A stretch of DNA of 10,747 nucleotides from Flavobacteriales bacterium CG18_big_fil_WC_8_21_14_2_50_32_9 (GCA_002770955.1 PCUH01000002.1:1-10747), one strand, 5' to 3'; positions 1 through 5,004 are shown, numbered from the stretch's first letter. Numbers and translations: made by a program. Notes: a model not told the origin generated them from the sequence alone.

Positions 1-185
1 TATTTAAAACACATACACGTTCTGCAATATTTATATTCTGCACCAAGTTGTTCTAATTCTTCAAAAACTCTATACATACTACTTTTTGACATACCTAGCA
101 AATTGGCAATTTCCTCTGGTGTGCCTTTAATTTGTTTTTTTATCAATTGATGTGTTTTGGTAAGCTGGCTGTACTTTTGCACCAT
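1..185 (-). CDS. Small helix-turn-helix protein, 3' end cut by window edge
   Basis: The minus strand is open from an ATG at 185-183 to the left edge, giving 61 residues without a stop. An in-frame stop lies shortly upstream of the ATG, so this start is the only reasonable one. Residues about 16-40 read as a helix-turn-helix (GTPEEIANLLGMSKSSMYRV), followed by EELEQLGAEYKYCRTCMCF. This layout resembles small Bacteroidota HTH proteins in which the helix-turn-helix leads into a 'GAPIKYSR..' type tail; that likeness is recalled, not searched. The role is probably DNA binding; the target is unknown. It is transcribed away from the XRE-type regulator at 288, and the 102-bp gap between them holds two inverted repeats that could serve either gene. 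The C-terminus is not visible, so length and integrity cannot be judged. Confidence 0.6.
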   Translation of the reverse strand, partial: MVQKYSQLTKTHQLIKKQIKGTPEEIANLLGMSKSSMYRVFEELEQLGAEYKYCRTCMCFK

Positions 186-206
186 ACGTTGATGAGTTTT
201 AAATCG

Positions 207-243
207 CTAACTAATTTTTTTACAAAAAAATAAAATTAGTTAG
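207..243. repeat. 12-bp perfect inverted repeat between divergent regulators
   Basis: CTAACTAATTTT (207-218) and AAAATTAGTTAG (232-243) are perfect inverted copies separated by 13 nt. They lie between two divergent HTH genes, where neither gene would need a terminator, so an operator or an extruding structure is more likely than a transcription stop. The right arm overlaps the start of the next palindrome by 3 nt. Confidence 0.55.
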
Positions 244-257
244 AACTTATAGTTCTA
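241..257. promoter_or_regulatory. Candidate operator palindrome TAGAAC-N5-GTTCTA
   Basis: TAGAAC (241-246), spacer TTATA and GTTCTA (252-257) form a perfect 17-bp dyad, 31-47 nt before the start of the XRE regulator gene. XRE-family repressors commonly bind short dyads of this size near their own promoter, so autoregulation is a reasonable inference. Binding itself is not shown by the sequence. Confidence 0.4.
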
Positions 258-273
258 TTATGAAAATATTATC

Positions 274-281
274 TATTTTTG
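274..281 (+). promoter_or_regulatory. Possible -7 element of the XRE regulator gene
   Basis: TATTTTTG at 274-281 matches the Bacteroidota -7 pattern TAnnTTTG. It ends only 6 nt before the ATG at 288, so a transcript started here would be almost leaderless. No TTG is present at the usual -33 distance. In DNA this A+T-rich the match could be chance. Confidence 0.25.
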
Positions 282-287
282 TGAAAA

Positions 288-638
288 ATGAATAAAAAGA
301 TACACATAAAAATAAAAGAGATAAGAAAAATCAACGGTCTTTCGCAAGCTTTTATTGCAGATAAATTGGGAGTTTCCCAAAAAGCATATTCAAAAATTGA
401 GCGTGGCGATACGCAGTTGAATTGGGAAAAAATTAAAAAAATTGCTCTGATTTTAAACCTAACTATTTGGGATTTGATTGATGAAACTAAAGAGGTTGAT
501 GATATTAATTTAAACGAAAAATTTAATGATGAAACAATACTATTGCTAAAACAATTAATTGAAAATCAAGACAATAAAATAAACAAACTGCAAGAAGAAA
601 ATAAATTATTAAAAAAACACTTAAAAATTGCAGAATAA
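288..638 (+). CDS. XRE-family helix-turn-helix regulator with coiled-coil tail
   Basis: The 116-residue protein has a classic HTH_3/XRE DNA-binding domain at about residues 8-63 (IKEIRKINGLSQ, FIADKLGVSQKAYSKIERGDTQLN, then a helix ending LTIWDLID). After a short acidic linker, residues about 82-113 form a likely coiled coil with leucine and isoleucine spacing (LLLKQLIENQ, LQEENKLLKKHL). Proteins of this build usually dimerise through the tail and bind operator dyads; the DNA target is not known. It diverges from the HTH gene at 185-1, and the dyad at 241-257 is a candidate site for autoregulation. The ribosome-binding site is weak and A-rich, as is common in this phylum. Downstream, a decayed coiled-coil fragment at 711-848 looks like the tail of a related regulator. 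Family assignment is secure; specific role is not. Confidence 0.85.
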   Translation: MNKKIHIKIKEIRKINGLSQAFIADKLGVSQKAYSKIERGDTQLNWEKIKKIALILNLTIWDLIDETKEVDDINLNEKFNDETILLLKQLIENQDNKINKLQEENKLLKKHLKIAE

Positions 639-641
639 CAA

Positions 642-694
642 GGATAATCAAACTAAGGTTATTAATCAACCTTTTAAAAATACAATTATTATCC
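642..694. repeat. Nested inverted repeats downstream of the XRE gene
   Basis: GGATAAT (642-648) pairs with ATTATCC (688-694). Inside it AAGGTT (655-660) pairs with AACCTT (668-673), which runs into four T's. The inner stem lies 17 nt after the regulator stop and could act as a weak terminator; the outer arms suggest a larger stem-loop. Both stems are short and low in G+C. Confidence 0.35.
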
Positions 695-710
695 ACTTTC
701 AATTAAATAA

Positions 711-848
711 ATTGAGCAGTACGAAGAACGGATTAAAGAGTTAAAAGTAGAAGTTACTTATTGGAAAAATAAAGCAGAAAACTCAAATAATTTGAAGAGT
801 ATGTATATATTCAAACTTAGCTTAGGGCTTGGGGATTGTTACTTTTGA
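711..848 (+). pseudogene. Remnant of an XRE-type regulator coiled-coil tail
   Basis: A 45-codon open stretch starts right after a stop and has no start codon near its beginning. It reads IEQYEERIKELKVEVTYWKNKAENSNN and then less typical residues to a TGA at 846-848. The heptad-like charged helix with 'EERIKELK..YWKNKAE' resembles the C-terminal coiled coil of flavobacterial XRE regulators, including the general build of the intact gene at 288-638. No helix-turn-helix part precedes it in any frame seen. It is best read as the stub of a second, deleted regulator. The likeness is from recall, and a chance open frame of this length is possible. Confidence 0.4.
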
Positions 849-938
849 TCAAGGGGTAAAAAACAAAAACTTCTATTTCAAACATTTGCTTGGAATATCA
901 AATAAAAAGAAACAAAAGATTATTTTTATAAGTAATGA

Positions 939-1040
939 GTAGGAAATAATTTATACAAGGATGTAAAAGCCTATTGGTTTAAACAATTAAATACTCATAC
1001 TTCATGGCATTGGTCATTTAATGTTGAAGGAGGATTATGA
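939..1040 (+). pseudogene. C-terminal stub of a lost gene, overlapping the next start
   Basis: An open stretch of 33 codons follows two stops and ends at a TGA (1038-1040) that overlaps the ATG of the next gene as ATGA. It reads VGNNLYKDVKAYWFKQLN and continues THTSWHWSFNVEGGL. The aromatic-rich, protein-like composition and the ATGA overlap suggest the tail of a gene once translationally coupled to the lipoprotein gene. No start codon lies in frame. A toxin C-terminus paired with a downstream immunity lipoprotein is one possibility, but I do not recognise the family. The stretch 849-938 before it shows nothing I can identify. Confidence 0.4.
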
Positions 1041-1599
1041 TAAAACAAAATAATATGAAATTACTAATTATTGAAATGGTTATGATTTTAACTTTATTTT
1101 CTTGTGTCAAAGATGAGTTTAAAGATGATGAACTATCTATTCAAAGAACCAATTATACTGGAAATCAATTAAGAATTGATGGATACTATTATGAAATAGG
1201 AAGTGATAATTATCTTTATCCTGAATACTTTTTTTACAAAAATGGAACTCTCATATATATTGGTGGTAGATATTCTCCCAACACGATTGATACTGAATTA
1301 ACCGATAGGCTAAAACAAAGTAGTTATTTAGATTATGCAAAAAATAATAAACTATCTGGGGGGGGGTATTTATAATTAATGGACAATCAATAAAATTTGA
1401 AAAATGGTATCCAAGTTCAGGTGGAGGCTTACCGGCTTATGTGAGAGAGGGGGATATAATAAATGATACCACTTTTGTTATTAGTGTAAGTTACAGAATG
1501 AAAAAAGGCAAAAAAACAGAAGTAAAAGCACGAAATGAAACTTATCATTTTAAACAATTTAGTCCTAAACCAGATAGCACCAATAATTTTATAAAATAA
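1037..1599 (+). pseudogene. Lipoprotein of unknown function, frame broken at a G9 tract
   Basis: As written, translation from ATG 1037 gives 112 residues ending at 1375. A signal peptide with lipobox LFSC places the lipid-modified cysteine at residue 23, so the product should be a membrane-anchored, exported lipoprotein. The frame closes just after nine consecutive G's (1358-1366). The +1-shifted frame then stays open to the TAA at 1597-1599 with convincing protein (GQSIKFEKWYPSSGGGLPAY, later YHFKQFSPKPDSTNNFIK). Ten or seven G's would join the two into one protein; ten G's gives 187 residues. The SD-like GGAGGA at 1029-1034 is very close to the ATG; Met7 (1055) is an alternative start that shortens the signal. 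The tail resembles a lipoprotein family I recall from flavobacteria, without known function. The break may be phase variation, true decay or a sequencing error. Confidence 0.6.
1358..1366 (+). repeat. Poly-G tract (G9) inside the lipoprotein gene
   Basis: Nine G's in a row occur in very A+T-rich DNA, exactly where the reading frame of the lipoprotein gene fails. Adding one G or removing two restores a continuous frame to 1599. Homopolymers of this length are prone to slipped-strand change and are a known cause of phase variation of surface proteins in other bacteria. Confidence 0.8.
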
Positions 1600-1626
1600 G
1601 CAGGTAGTATAAATTAAAAGGTAAAT

Positions 1627-2190
1627 ATGAGAAAAATAATCATACTTATATTATTTGTAGCTTATTATAATAGTTATGTAGCACAAACAAGCACAGAAAT
1701 TAAAAAGCAAATTGATATGTCTTCTTTCGGATTAGGAATGGGACTTGATTATGGTGGAATAGGAATAAATTATACCACATACCTACAAAAAAACATAGGG
1801 TTGTTTGGAGGAATAGGTTATTCGCTTTTTGAAGCTAGTTTTAATGTAGGACTTAAAGGAAGATTGATTTCTAAAGGGAATCCTCCAACCATAAACCCAT
1901 TTTTTACAGGAATGTATGGAAAAAATTCTTTTGTGTATATAAAAAATGCTACAGAATTTAATAAATCCTTTAAAGGAATATCAGTAGGTGGTGGATTAGA
2001 TATCTATTTAGGTAGAAAGAAAAACGGATATTGGACATTTGCTTTATTATTGCCTTTTGATAATTCAAAACAAGAAGAATATATAAATTATTTAGAACAA
2101 AGATATGGAGCTAGGTTCAGAAAAAACAACGATCTTGTTTTATTTATATCAATTGGTTATAAAATAGTCCTTCATAAAAGGAATATTTAA
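1627..2190 (+). CDS. Small secreted or outer-membrane beta-barrel-like protein
   Basis: The 187-residue protein starts with a typical signal peptide (MRKIIILILFVAYYNSYVAQ), with cleavage likely after Ala19. The mature part alternates hydrophobic and polar residues and is rich in Gly, Tyr and Phe (FGLGMGLDYGGIGINYTTYL, IGLFGGIGYSLFEASFNVGL, FKGISVGGGLDIYLG, LVLFISIGYKIVL), which fits a small outer-membrane beta barrel. No specific family is recognised, and no partner is evident. The gene starts 27 nt after the end of the lipoprotein frame, so the two may be cotranscribed. The natural barrel end would be near GYKIVL; the last residues HKRNI and the stop are encoded by the left edge of the repeated pyrH-flank sequence. 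The C-terminus may therefore have been fused or trimmed by the event that made the repeat. Confidence 0.6.
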   Translation: MRKIIILILFVAYYNSYVAQTSTEIKKQIDMSSFGLGMGLDYGGIGINYTTYLQKNIGLFGGIGYSLFEASFNVGLKGRLISKGNPPTINPFFTGMYGKNSFVYIKNATEFNKSFKGISVGGGLDIYLGRKKNGYWTFALLLPFDNSKQEEYINYLEQRYGARFRKNNDLVLFISIGYKIVLHKRNI

Positions 2191-2350
2191 AATATCAGAA
2201 ATTAAAACTCCACAAGCGTACCAATTTTTGAATTCTTTTTGATTACCTTTTTAAGGTTTCCTGGCGTATTCATATCAAAAACAATGATGGGAAGTTTGTT
2301 TTCGTTGCAGAGCGTAAAAGCGGTCATATCCATTATACTTAGTCCTTTTT
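2164..2350. repeat. Left direct repeat: displaced copy of the pyrH 3' end
   Basis: This segment matches 3213-3399 at a constant offset of 1049 bp. Across 2171-2350 there are 5 mismatches in 180 positions (2203, 2253, 2255, 2256, 2265); the first 7 bases are less certain. It covers the last 48 pyrH codons, the stop and about 38 bp of downstream flank. Similarity ends abruptly at 2350/2351, where the small partner gene ends. The two copies bracket the toxin-like cassette in direct orientation. Confidence 0.93.
2202..2348 (-). pseudogene. pyrH: Orphan 3' fragment of pyrH (48 codons plus stop)
   Basis: Reading on the minus strand gives KGLSIMDMTAFTLCNENKL and on to GTLVEF, identical in protein to residues 189-236 of the intact UMP kinase at 3251-3961. 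All five base differences are silent: ACG/ACA (Thr), AAC/AAT (Asn), CTT/TTA (Leu, two changes) and a TAA/TGA stop. There is no start codon, and the codon matching Lys188 is the TAA stop of the small partner gene. It cannot make a kinase. It is best read as the old gene end pushed aside by insertion, or as an end carried in by the element. Confidence 0.9.
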
Positions 2351-2501
2351 ATTCGGGTTTAATTTTTACGATTTTATTATCACGAATAACTACAAGCTCT
2401 GTGTTCTTCTGTTTCTTAAATTGAATAAGTTTTTCGTAAACTTTTTCAAGTCCGATTAAAATTTTGTCCTTAAGTTCTATTTGTTTTTTAACGGTTGTCA
2501 T
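2349..2501 (-). CDS. Small partner of the zeta-like toxin, candidate antitoxin
   Basis: A 50-residue protein (MTTVKKQIELKDKILIGLEK, then VYEKLIQFKKQKNTELVVIR and DNKIVKIKPE) starts at an ATG lying inside the last codons of the kinase-like gene. The genes overlap by 14 bp (2488-2501) in different frames, a strong sign of translational coupling. It is basic, predicted mostly helical at the front, with a strand-turn-strand end (ELVVIRDNKIVKIKP). I recall small proteins of this form beside zeta-toxin-like ATPases in Bacteroidota and cyanobacteria, but could not search. An antitoxin or chaperone role is inferred from size and position only; here the small gene follows the toxin rather than preceding it. 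Its stop codon straddles the junction with the left pyrH repeat, so the end may have been set by insertion. Confidence 0.65.
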   Translation of the reverse strand: MTTVKKQIELKDKILIGLEKVYEKLIQFKKQKNTELVVIRDNKIVKIKPE

Positions 2502-3069
2502 ACGCTTTTAGTTGATTAAATTTATGTTTATCAATAATATTTAAATTTCCGTCAATTGTTTTAAGTGCTAAAAGCTCGTGTTTTCCTTCAGAATTATCAA
2601 ATATTAATGCACCATCAACAATTGGAAGGTAAATTTTAAAAAGGTTTTTAATCCCGTTTATGTATCGTCTTTCTATAACTTCAGGCTCAATGTTATGTCC
2701 ACCTTCAGATACTCTTATTTTTACACGTTCTTTTGCTAATTCAACATTCTGTAACCAAAAAAACAATAAAGTAACAGTATAACCTTTTTCTTTTGCGTTT
2801 CTAATTTTGTTTTTGTAGCTTTTTGCTGAAAGTGTTGTTTCAAAAGCAAAGCTTTGGTTTTCTTTTAGTAGTTCTTCTATCCGGTTTAACATTATTCGAC
2901 CCGATTCAAAAGCAACTTTTTCGGGTTGAAATGGTGATAAACCTTTTGCAATTTCGTCAGCATTTACAAACTCTTTACAGTTAATTATTTCAGGTAAAAT
3001 TGTAAAAGATGCAGTTGTTTTTCCTGCTCCATTACAACCTGCAATTATGTAGAGATTTTTTTCTCTCAT
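2488..3069 (-). CDS. Zeta-toxin/AAA-like P-loop kinase
   Basis: The 193-residue protein is a P-loop phosphotransferase of the zeta-toxin-like group (COG4185 type). The Walker A motif is GCNGAGKT at residues 11-18. NADEIA at 36-41 supplies the conserved Asp, FETTLS sits at 76-81, and RVKIRVSEGGH at 115-125 with Arg134-Arg135 matches the arginine-rich lid region of this group. Length is normal, so it appears complete. Zeta toxins phosphorylate UDP-N-acetylglucosamine and block wall synthesis; whether this relative uses that substrate is unknown, and some relatives are not toxic. It overlaps its 50-residue partner by 14 bp. The pair is the only coding content between the two pyrH-end repeats, which suggests a self-contained maintenance or defence cassette. 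Two tandem -7-like elements lie just upstream. Confidence 0.85.
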   Translation of the reverse strand: MREKNLYIIAGCNGAGKTTASFTILPEIINCKEFVNADEIAKGLSPFQPEKVAFESGRIMLNRIEELLKENQSFAFETTLSAKSYKNKIRNAKEKGYTVTLLFFWLQNVELAKERVKIRVSEGGHNIEPEVIERRYINGIKNLFKIYLPIVDGALIFDNSEGKHELLALKTIDGNLNIIDKHKFNQLKAYDNR

Positions 3070-3073
3070 ATTG

Positions 3074-3089
3074 CAAATTTACAAATTTA
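3074..3089 (-). promoter_or_regulatory. Tandem TAAATTTG elements before the toxin-like gene
   Basis: On the minus strand TAAATTTG occurs twice back to back (3089-3082 and 3081-3074), each a full match to the Bacteroidota -7 pattern TAnnTTTG. The nearer ends only 4 nt before the ATG, so the farther one, or a leaderless start, is more likely. No clear TTG was found at the -33 distance. Confidence 0.35.
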
Positions 3090-3111
3090 ATTCGAGTTTG
3101 CTTTTATTACG

Positions 3112-3235
3112 ATATTCCTTTTAGTGCCCTTTCAAAATGTGAAATCATGCAAAGATTCGTTTATTATTTTCAATTAACAGAAGAAGCACAATTGATGGTA
3201 TCGCATTTTGCGATACTCTTTCATAAAAGGAATAT
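3112..3235. repeat. 12-bp inverted repeat enclosing the cassette edge
   Basis: ATATTCCTTTTA (3112-3123) and TAAAAGGAATAT (3224-3235) are perfect inverted copies enclosing 100 nt. The right arm lies within the pyrH-flank repeat and so also occurs at 2175-2186. No target-site duplication is visible next to the arms, so a MITE is not supported. The stretch could be part of a recombination site or a structured RNA. Confidence 0.45.
3198..3216. repeat. 19-bp palindrome at the right edge of the cassette
   Basis: GTATCGCA-TTT-TGCGATAC is a perfect 8-bp inverted repeat with a 3-nt centre. Its right arm is exactly where similarity to the left pyrH repeat begins. No T-run follows on the minus strand, so it is not a typical intrinsic terminator for pyrH. 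Its position on the boundary makes a recombinase- or protein-binding site worth considering. Confidence 0.6.
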
Positions 3236-3399
3236 TTAAAATATCAGAAATCAAAACTCCACAAGCGTACCAATTTTTGAATTCTTTTTGATTACCTTTT
3301 TTAAATTTCCTGGTGTATTCATATCAAAAACAATGATGGGAAGTTTGTTTTCGTTGCAGAGCGTAAAAGCGGTCATATCCATTATACTTAGTCCTTTTT
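3213..3399. repeat. Right direct repeat: 3' end of intact pyrH plus flank
   Basis: This is the partner of 2164-2350. It comprises the functional end of pyrH from codon 189 and about 38 bp beyond the stop. The element between the repeats is about 862 bp, and one repeat plus unique part makes a 1049-bp unit. A circle of that unit entering by recombination inside pyrH would give exactly this arrangement. Confidence 0.93.
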
Positions 3400-3961
3400 T
3401 ATACACCTCTTCAAAAGTAATGGTGGCGTATTTTGTTGCAGAAGCATCTTTTTCTGGGTCAGCTGTATAAATGCCATCTACTCGAGTTCCTTTAAGGATT
3501 ACATCTGCTTCAATTTCTATAGCTCTTAAACTTGCAGCAGTATCTGTAGTGAAAAAAGGATTTCCTGTACCAGCACCAAAAATTACAACTCTACCTTTTT
3601 CTAAATGGCGAACGGCTTTTCTTTTAATGAAAGGTTCAGCAATTTCTTTCATTTCAATAGCAGTTTGTAATCGAGTTTCCACATTAATGGCTTCCAAAGC
3701 TGCTTGTAATGCCATGCTATTAATTACCGTTGCCAACATTCCCATATAATCTCCCTGTGTTCTTTCCATTCCTCCCTCAACAGCTTGTATTCCTCTAAAA
3801 ATATTCCCACCACCAATAACGATAGCGACCTCAACACCATCTTCCACTATTTCTTTAATCTCTTTAGCATAAATGGCTATTCGGTCATTATCGATACCAA
3901 ATTGTTTGTTTCCCATAAGGGCTTCACCACTGAGTTTAAGAAGAATTCTTTTGTAAGGCAT
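3251..3961 (-). CDS. pyrH: UMP kinase PyrH
   Basis: This cytoplasmic amino-acid-kinase-fold enzyme phosphorylates UMP to UDP with ATP in pyrimidine nucleotide synthesis; the bacterial enzyme is a hexamer. The 236-residue length is normal. Visible motifs are KLSGE at 9-13 (phosphate binding), IGGGNIFRG at 49-57, GDYMGMLAT at 70-78 with the UMP-binding Asp, GAGTGNPFFTTDTAA at 129-143 and LKGTRVDGIYTADP at 156-169. The start MPYKRILLKL fits the family; upstream sequence is a heptamer repeat with no clear ribosome-binding site. It lies downstream of tsf on the same strand but beyond a terminator-like hairpin, so it may have its own promoter; none was recognised. The last 48 codons are duplicated 1049 bp downstream, so this end may have come with an inserted element. 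frr does not follow within the window. Confidence 0.97.
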   Translation of the reverse strand: MPYKRILLKLSGEALMGNKQFGIDNDRIAIYAKEIKEIVEDGVEVAIVIGGGNIFRGIQAVEGGMERTQGDYMGMLATVINSMALQAALEAINVETRLQTAIEMKEIAEPFIKRKAVRHLEKGRVVIFGAGTGNPFFTTDTAASLRAIEIEADVILKGTRVDGIYTADPEKDASATKYATITFEEVYKKGLSIMDMTAFTLCNENKLPIIVFDMNTPGNLKKVIKKNSKIGTLVEF

Positions 3962-3970
3962 ATAAAAAGT

Positions 3971-4012
3971 AGTTAGTAGTTAGTAGTTAGTAGTTAGTAG
4001 TTAGTAGTTAGT
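3971..4012. repeat. Six tandem heptamers AGTTAGT upstream of pyrH
   Basis: Six perfect head-to-tail copies of AGTTAGT (ACTAACT on the coding strand) end 10 nt before the pyrH start, occupying the place where a ribosome-binding site would be. Perfect short tandem copies usually vary in number between strains. Any effect on pyrH expression is inference. Confidence 0.85.
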
Positions 4013-4080
4013 AAAGTTCGGATAATGTTTTTTAAAAATAAAGTTATTTTAACAGCATTTATAATAATAGTATAGTTTTC

Positions 4081-4105
4081 TTACTAACACCTAATTACTA
4101 ACACC
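4081..4105. repeat. Two direct copies of TTACTAACACC
   Basis: TTACTAACACC occurs at 4081-4091 and 4095-4105, a 14-nt period. Its TTACTAAC part is the inverse complement of the end of the heptamer array (GTTAGTAA, 4007-4014), so the two could pair across about 66 nt in a pyrH leader transcript. Confidence 0.6.
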
Positions 4106-4126
4106 TTTTTTTCAAATTTTTAGACA

Positions 4127-4161
4127 AAAAAAAAGAGAAAATTAAATTTTCTCTTTTTTTT
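4127..4161 (-). terminator. A+T-rich terminator-like hairpin after tsf
   Basis: Arms of about 17 nt (core AGAGAAAATT at 4134-4143 and AATTTTCTCT at 4145-4154) extend into eight A's and eight T's. On the minus strand the stem ends in a U-run 6 nt or more after the tsf stop. The dyad is near-symmetric and could stop transcripts from either side, separating tsf from pyrH. Confidence 0.65.
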
Positions 4162-4167
4162 AAATAT

Positions 4168-5004
4168 TTAGCCAAGCATAATTCGCTTGAAGCCTGTAAC
4201 CGCTAAATCATTTTCTGTTTCTTTCAGAATTTGAGCGATATTTTTTTTGTTGTTGGAAATAGAATCTTGATTAAGTAACGTATTTTCCTTTAAGAATTTT
4301 TTCACTTTTCCTTCAGCAATTTTGTCCACCATAGCTTCTGGTTTTCCTTCTTGTAAGGCAATTTCTCTTCCTATTGCCAATTCGTGTTCAATAACTGATT
4401 TATCAACACCATTTTCATCAACAGCCAGTGGGTTCATTGCGGCAACTTGCATAGCAATTTGTTTACCTACTTCGTTTACCTTGTCGCCAATTTTATTAAA
4501 TCCAACAATAGAAGCCAATTTGTTTCCTGGATGATTGTAAGCGATGGTTGTTTCAGCTTCAATAACTTCATAGGCAGAAACTTCAATTTTTTCACCAATC
4601 ACACCTGTTTGCTCGATAATTTTTTCAGCTATTGTTAAGGTATCGTTTCCAAATTTCAATGCTTTTAGTTCATCTAATGAAGCAGGATTTTTTTCAATAG
4701 CAGCATCTAAAATAGTAGTTGCAAATTTATTGAAATCAATGTTTTGAGCAACGAAATCTGTTTCACAATTTACTACTACTAAAACGGCTTTTTTACCGTT
4801 GTTAGCTGTTTTTGCAAGAACCAACCCTTCGTTAGCATCTCTATCACCTCTGTTTGCAGCAACTTTTTGACCTTTTTTTCTAAGAATATCAATAGCAGCT
4901 TCAAAATCTCCATCAGCTTCTACCAATGCTTTTTTGCAATCCATCATTCCAGAACCAGTCTGTTGTCTTAATTTATTTACGTCTGCAGCAGTTATGTTTG
5001 CCAT
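4168..5004 (-). CDS. tsf: Elongation factor Ts
   Basis: EF-Ts is the cytoplasmic nucleotide exchange factor that releases GDP from EF-Tu during translation. The 278-residue protein has the N-terminal UBA-like domain (VNKLRQQTGSGMMDCKKAL, residues 9-27, the family signature), the EF-Tu contact motif TDFVAQN at 82-88 and the two-part core domain, ending VTGFKRIMLG. Length fits Bacteroidota EF-Ts. It follows rpsB with a 51-nt gap in the near-universal rpsB-tsf order, so the two are probably cotranscribed. A terminator-like hairpin closes the unit. Nothing is missing or odd. Confidence 0.97.
   Translation of the reverse strand: MANITAADVNKLRQQTGSGMMDCKKALVEADGDFEAAIDILRKKGQKVAANRGDRDANEGLVLAKTANNGKKAVLVVVNCETDFVAQNIDFNKFATTILDAAIEKNPASLDELKALKFGNDTLTIAEKIIEQTGVIGEKIEVSAYEVIEAETTIAYNHPGNKLASIVGFNKIGDKVNEVGKQIAMQVAAMNPLAVDENGVDKSVIEHELAIGREIALQEGKPEAMVDKIAEGKVKKFLKENTLLNQDSISNNKKNIAQILKETENDLAVTGFKRIMLG

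Noticed and set aside
639..1036. An intact gene in the gap between the XRE regulator and the lipoprotein
   Set aside because: Both strands have frequent stops; only the two short start-less stretches look protein-like.
2239..2424. Plus-strand open frame across the left repeat
   Set aside because: It mirrors the pyrH fragment and the small partner gene on the other strand; the same shadow frame appears opposite intact pyrH.
3198..3216. Intrinsic terminator of pyrH
   Set aside because: The stem is good, but no T-run follows on the pyrH strand.
3112..3235. MITE or small insertion sequence with 12-bp terminal inverted repeats
   Set aside because: No target duplication flanks the arms, and the right arm is also part of the pyrH-flank repeat.
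3009..3239. Plus-strand open frame of 76 codons over the toxin start and cassette edge
   Set aside because: It is antisense to the start of the kinase gene and has low-complexity, non-protein-like composition. Its shared end with the 1627-2190 protein is explained by the repeat.
2164..3399. Simple tandem duplication of pyrH
   Set aside because: Only the last 48 codons and a short flank are repeated, and the sequence between the copies is unrelated, so an inserted unit explains it better.
3971..4012. CRISPR array
   Set aside because: The units are 7 bp and contiguous, with no spacers.
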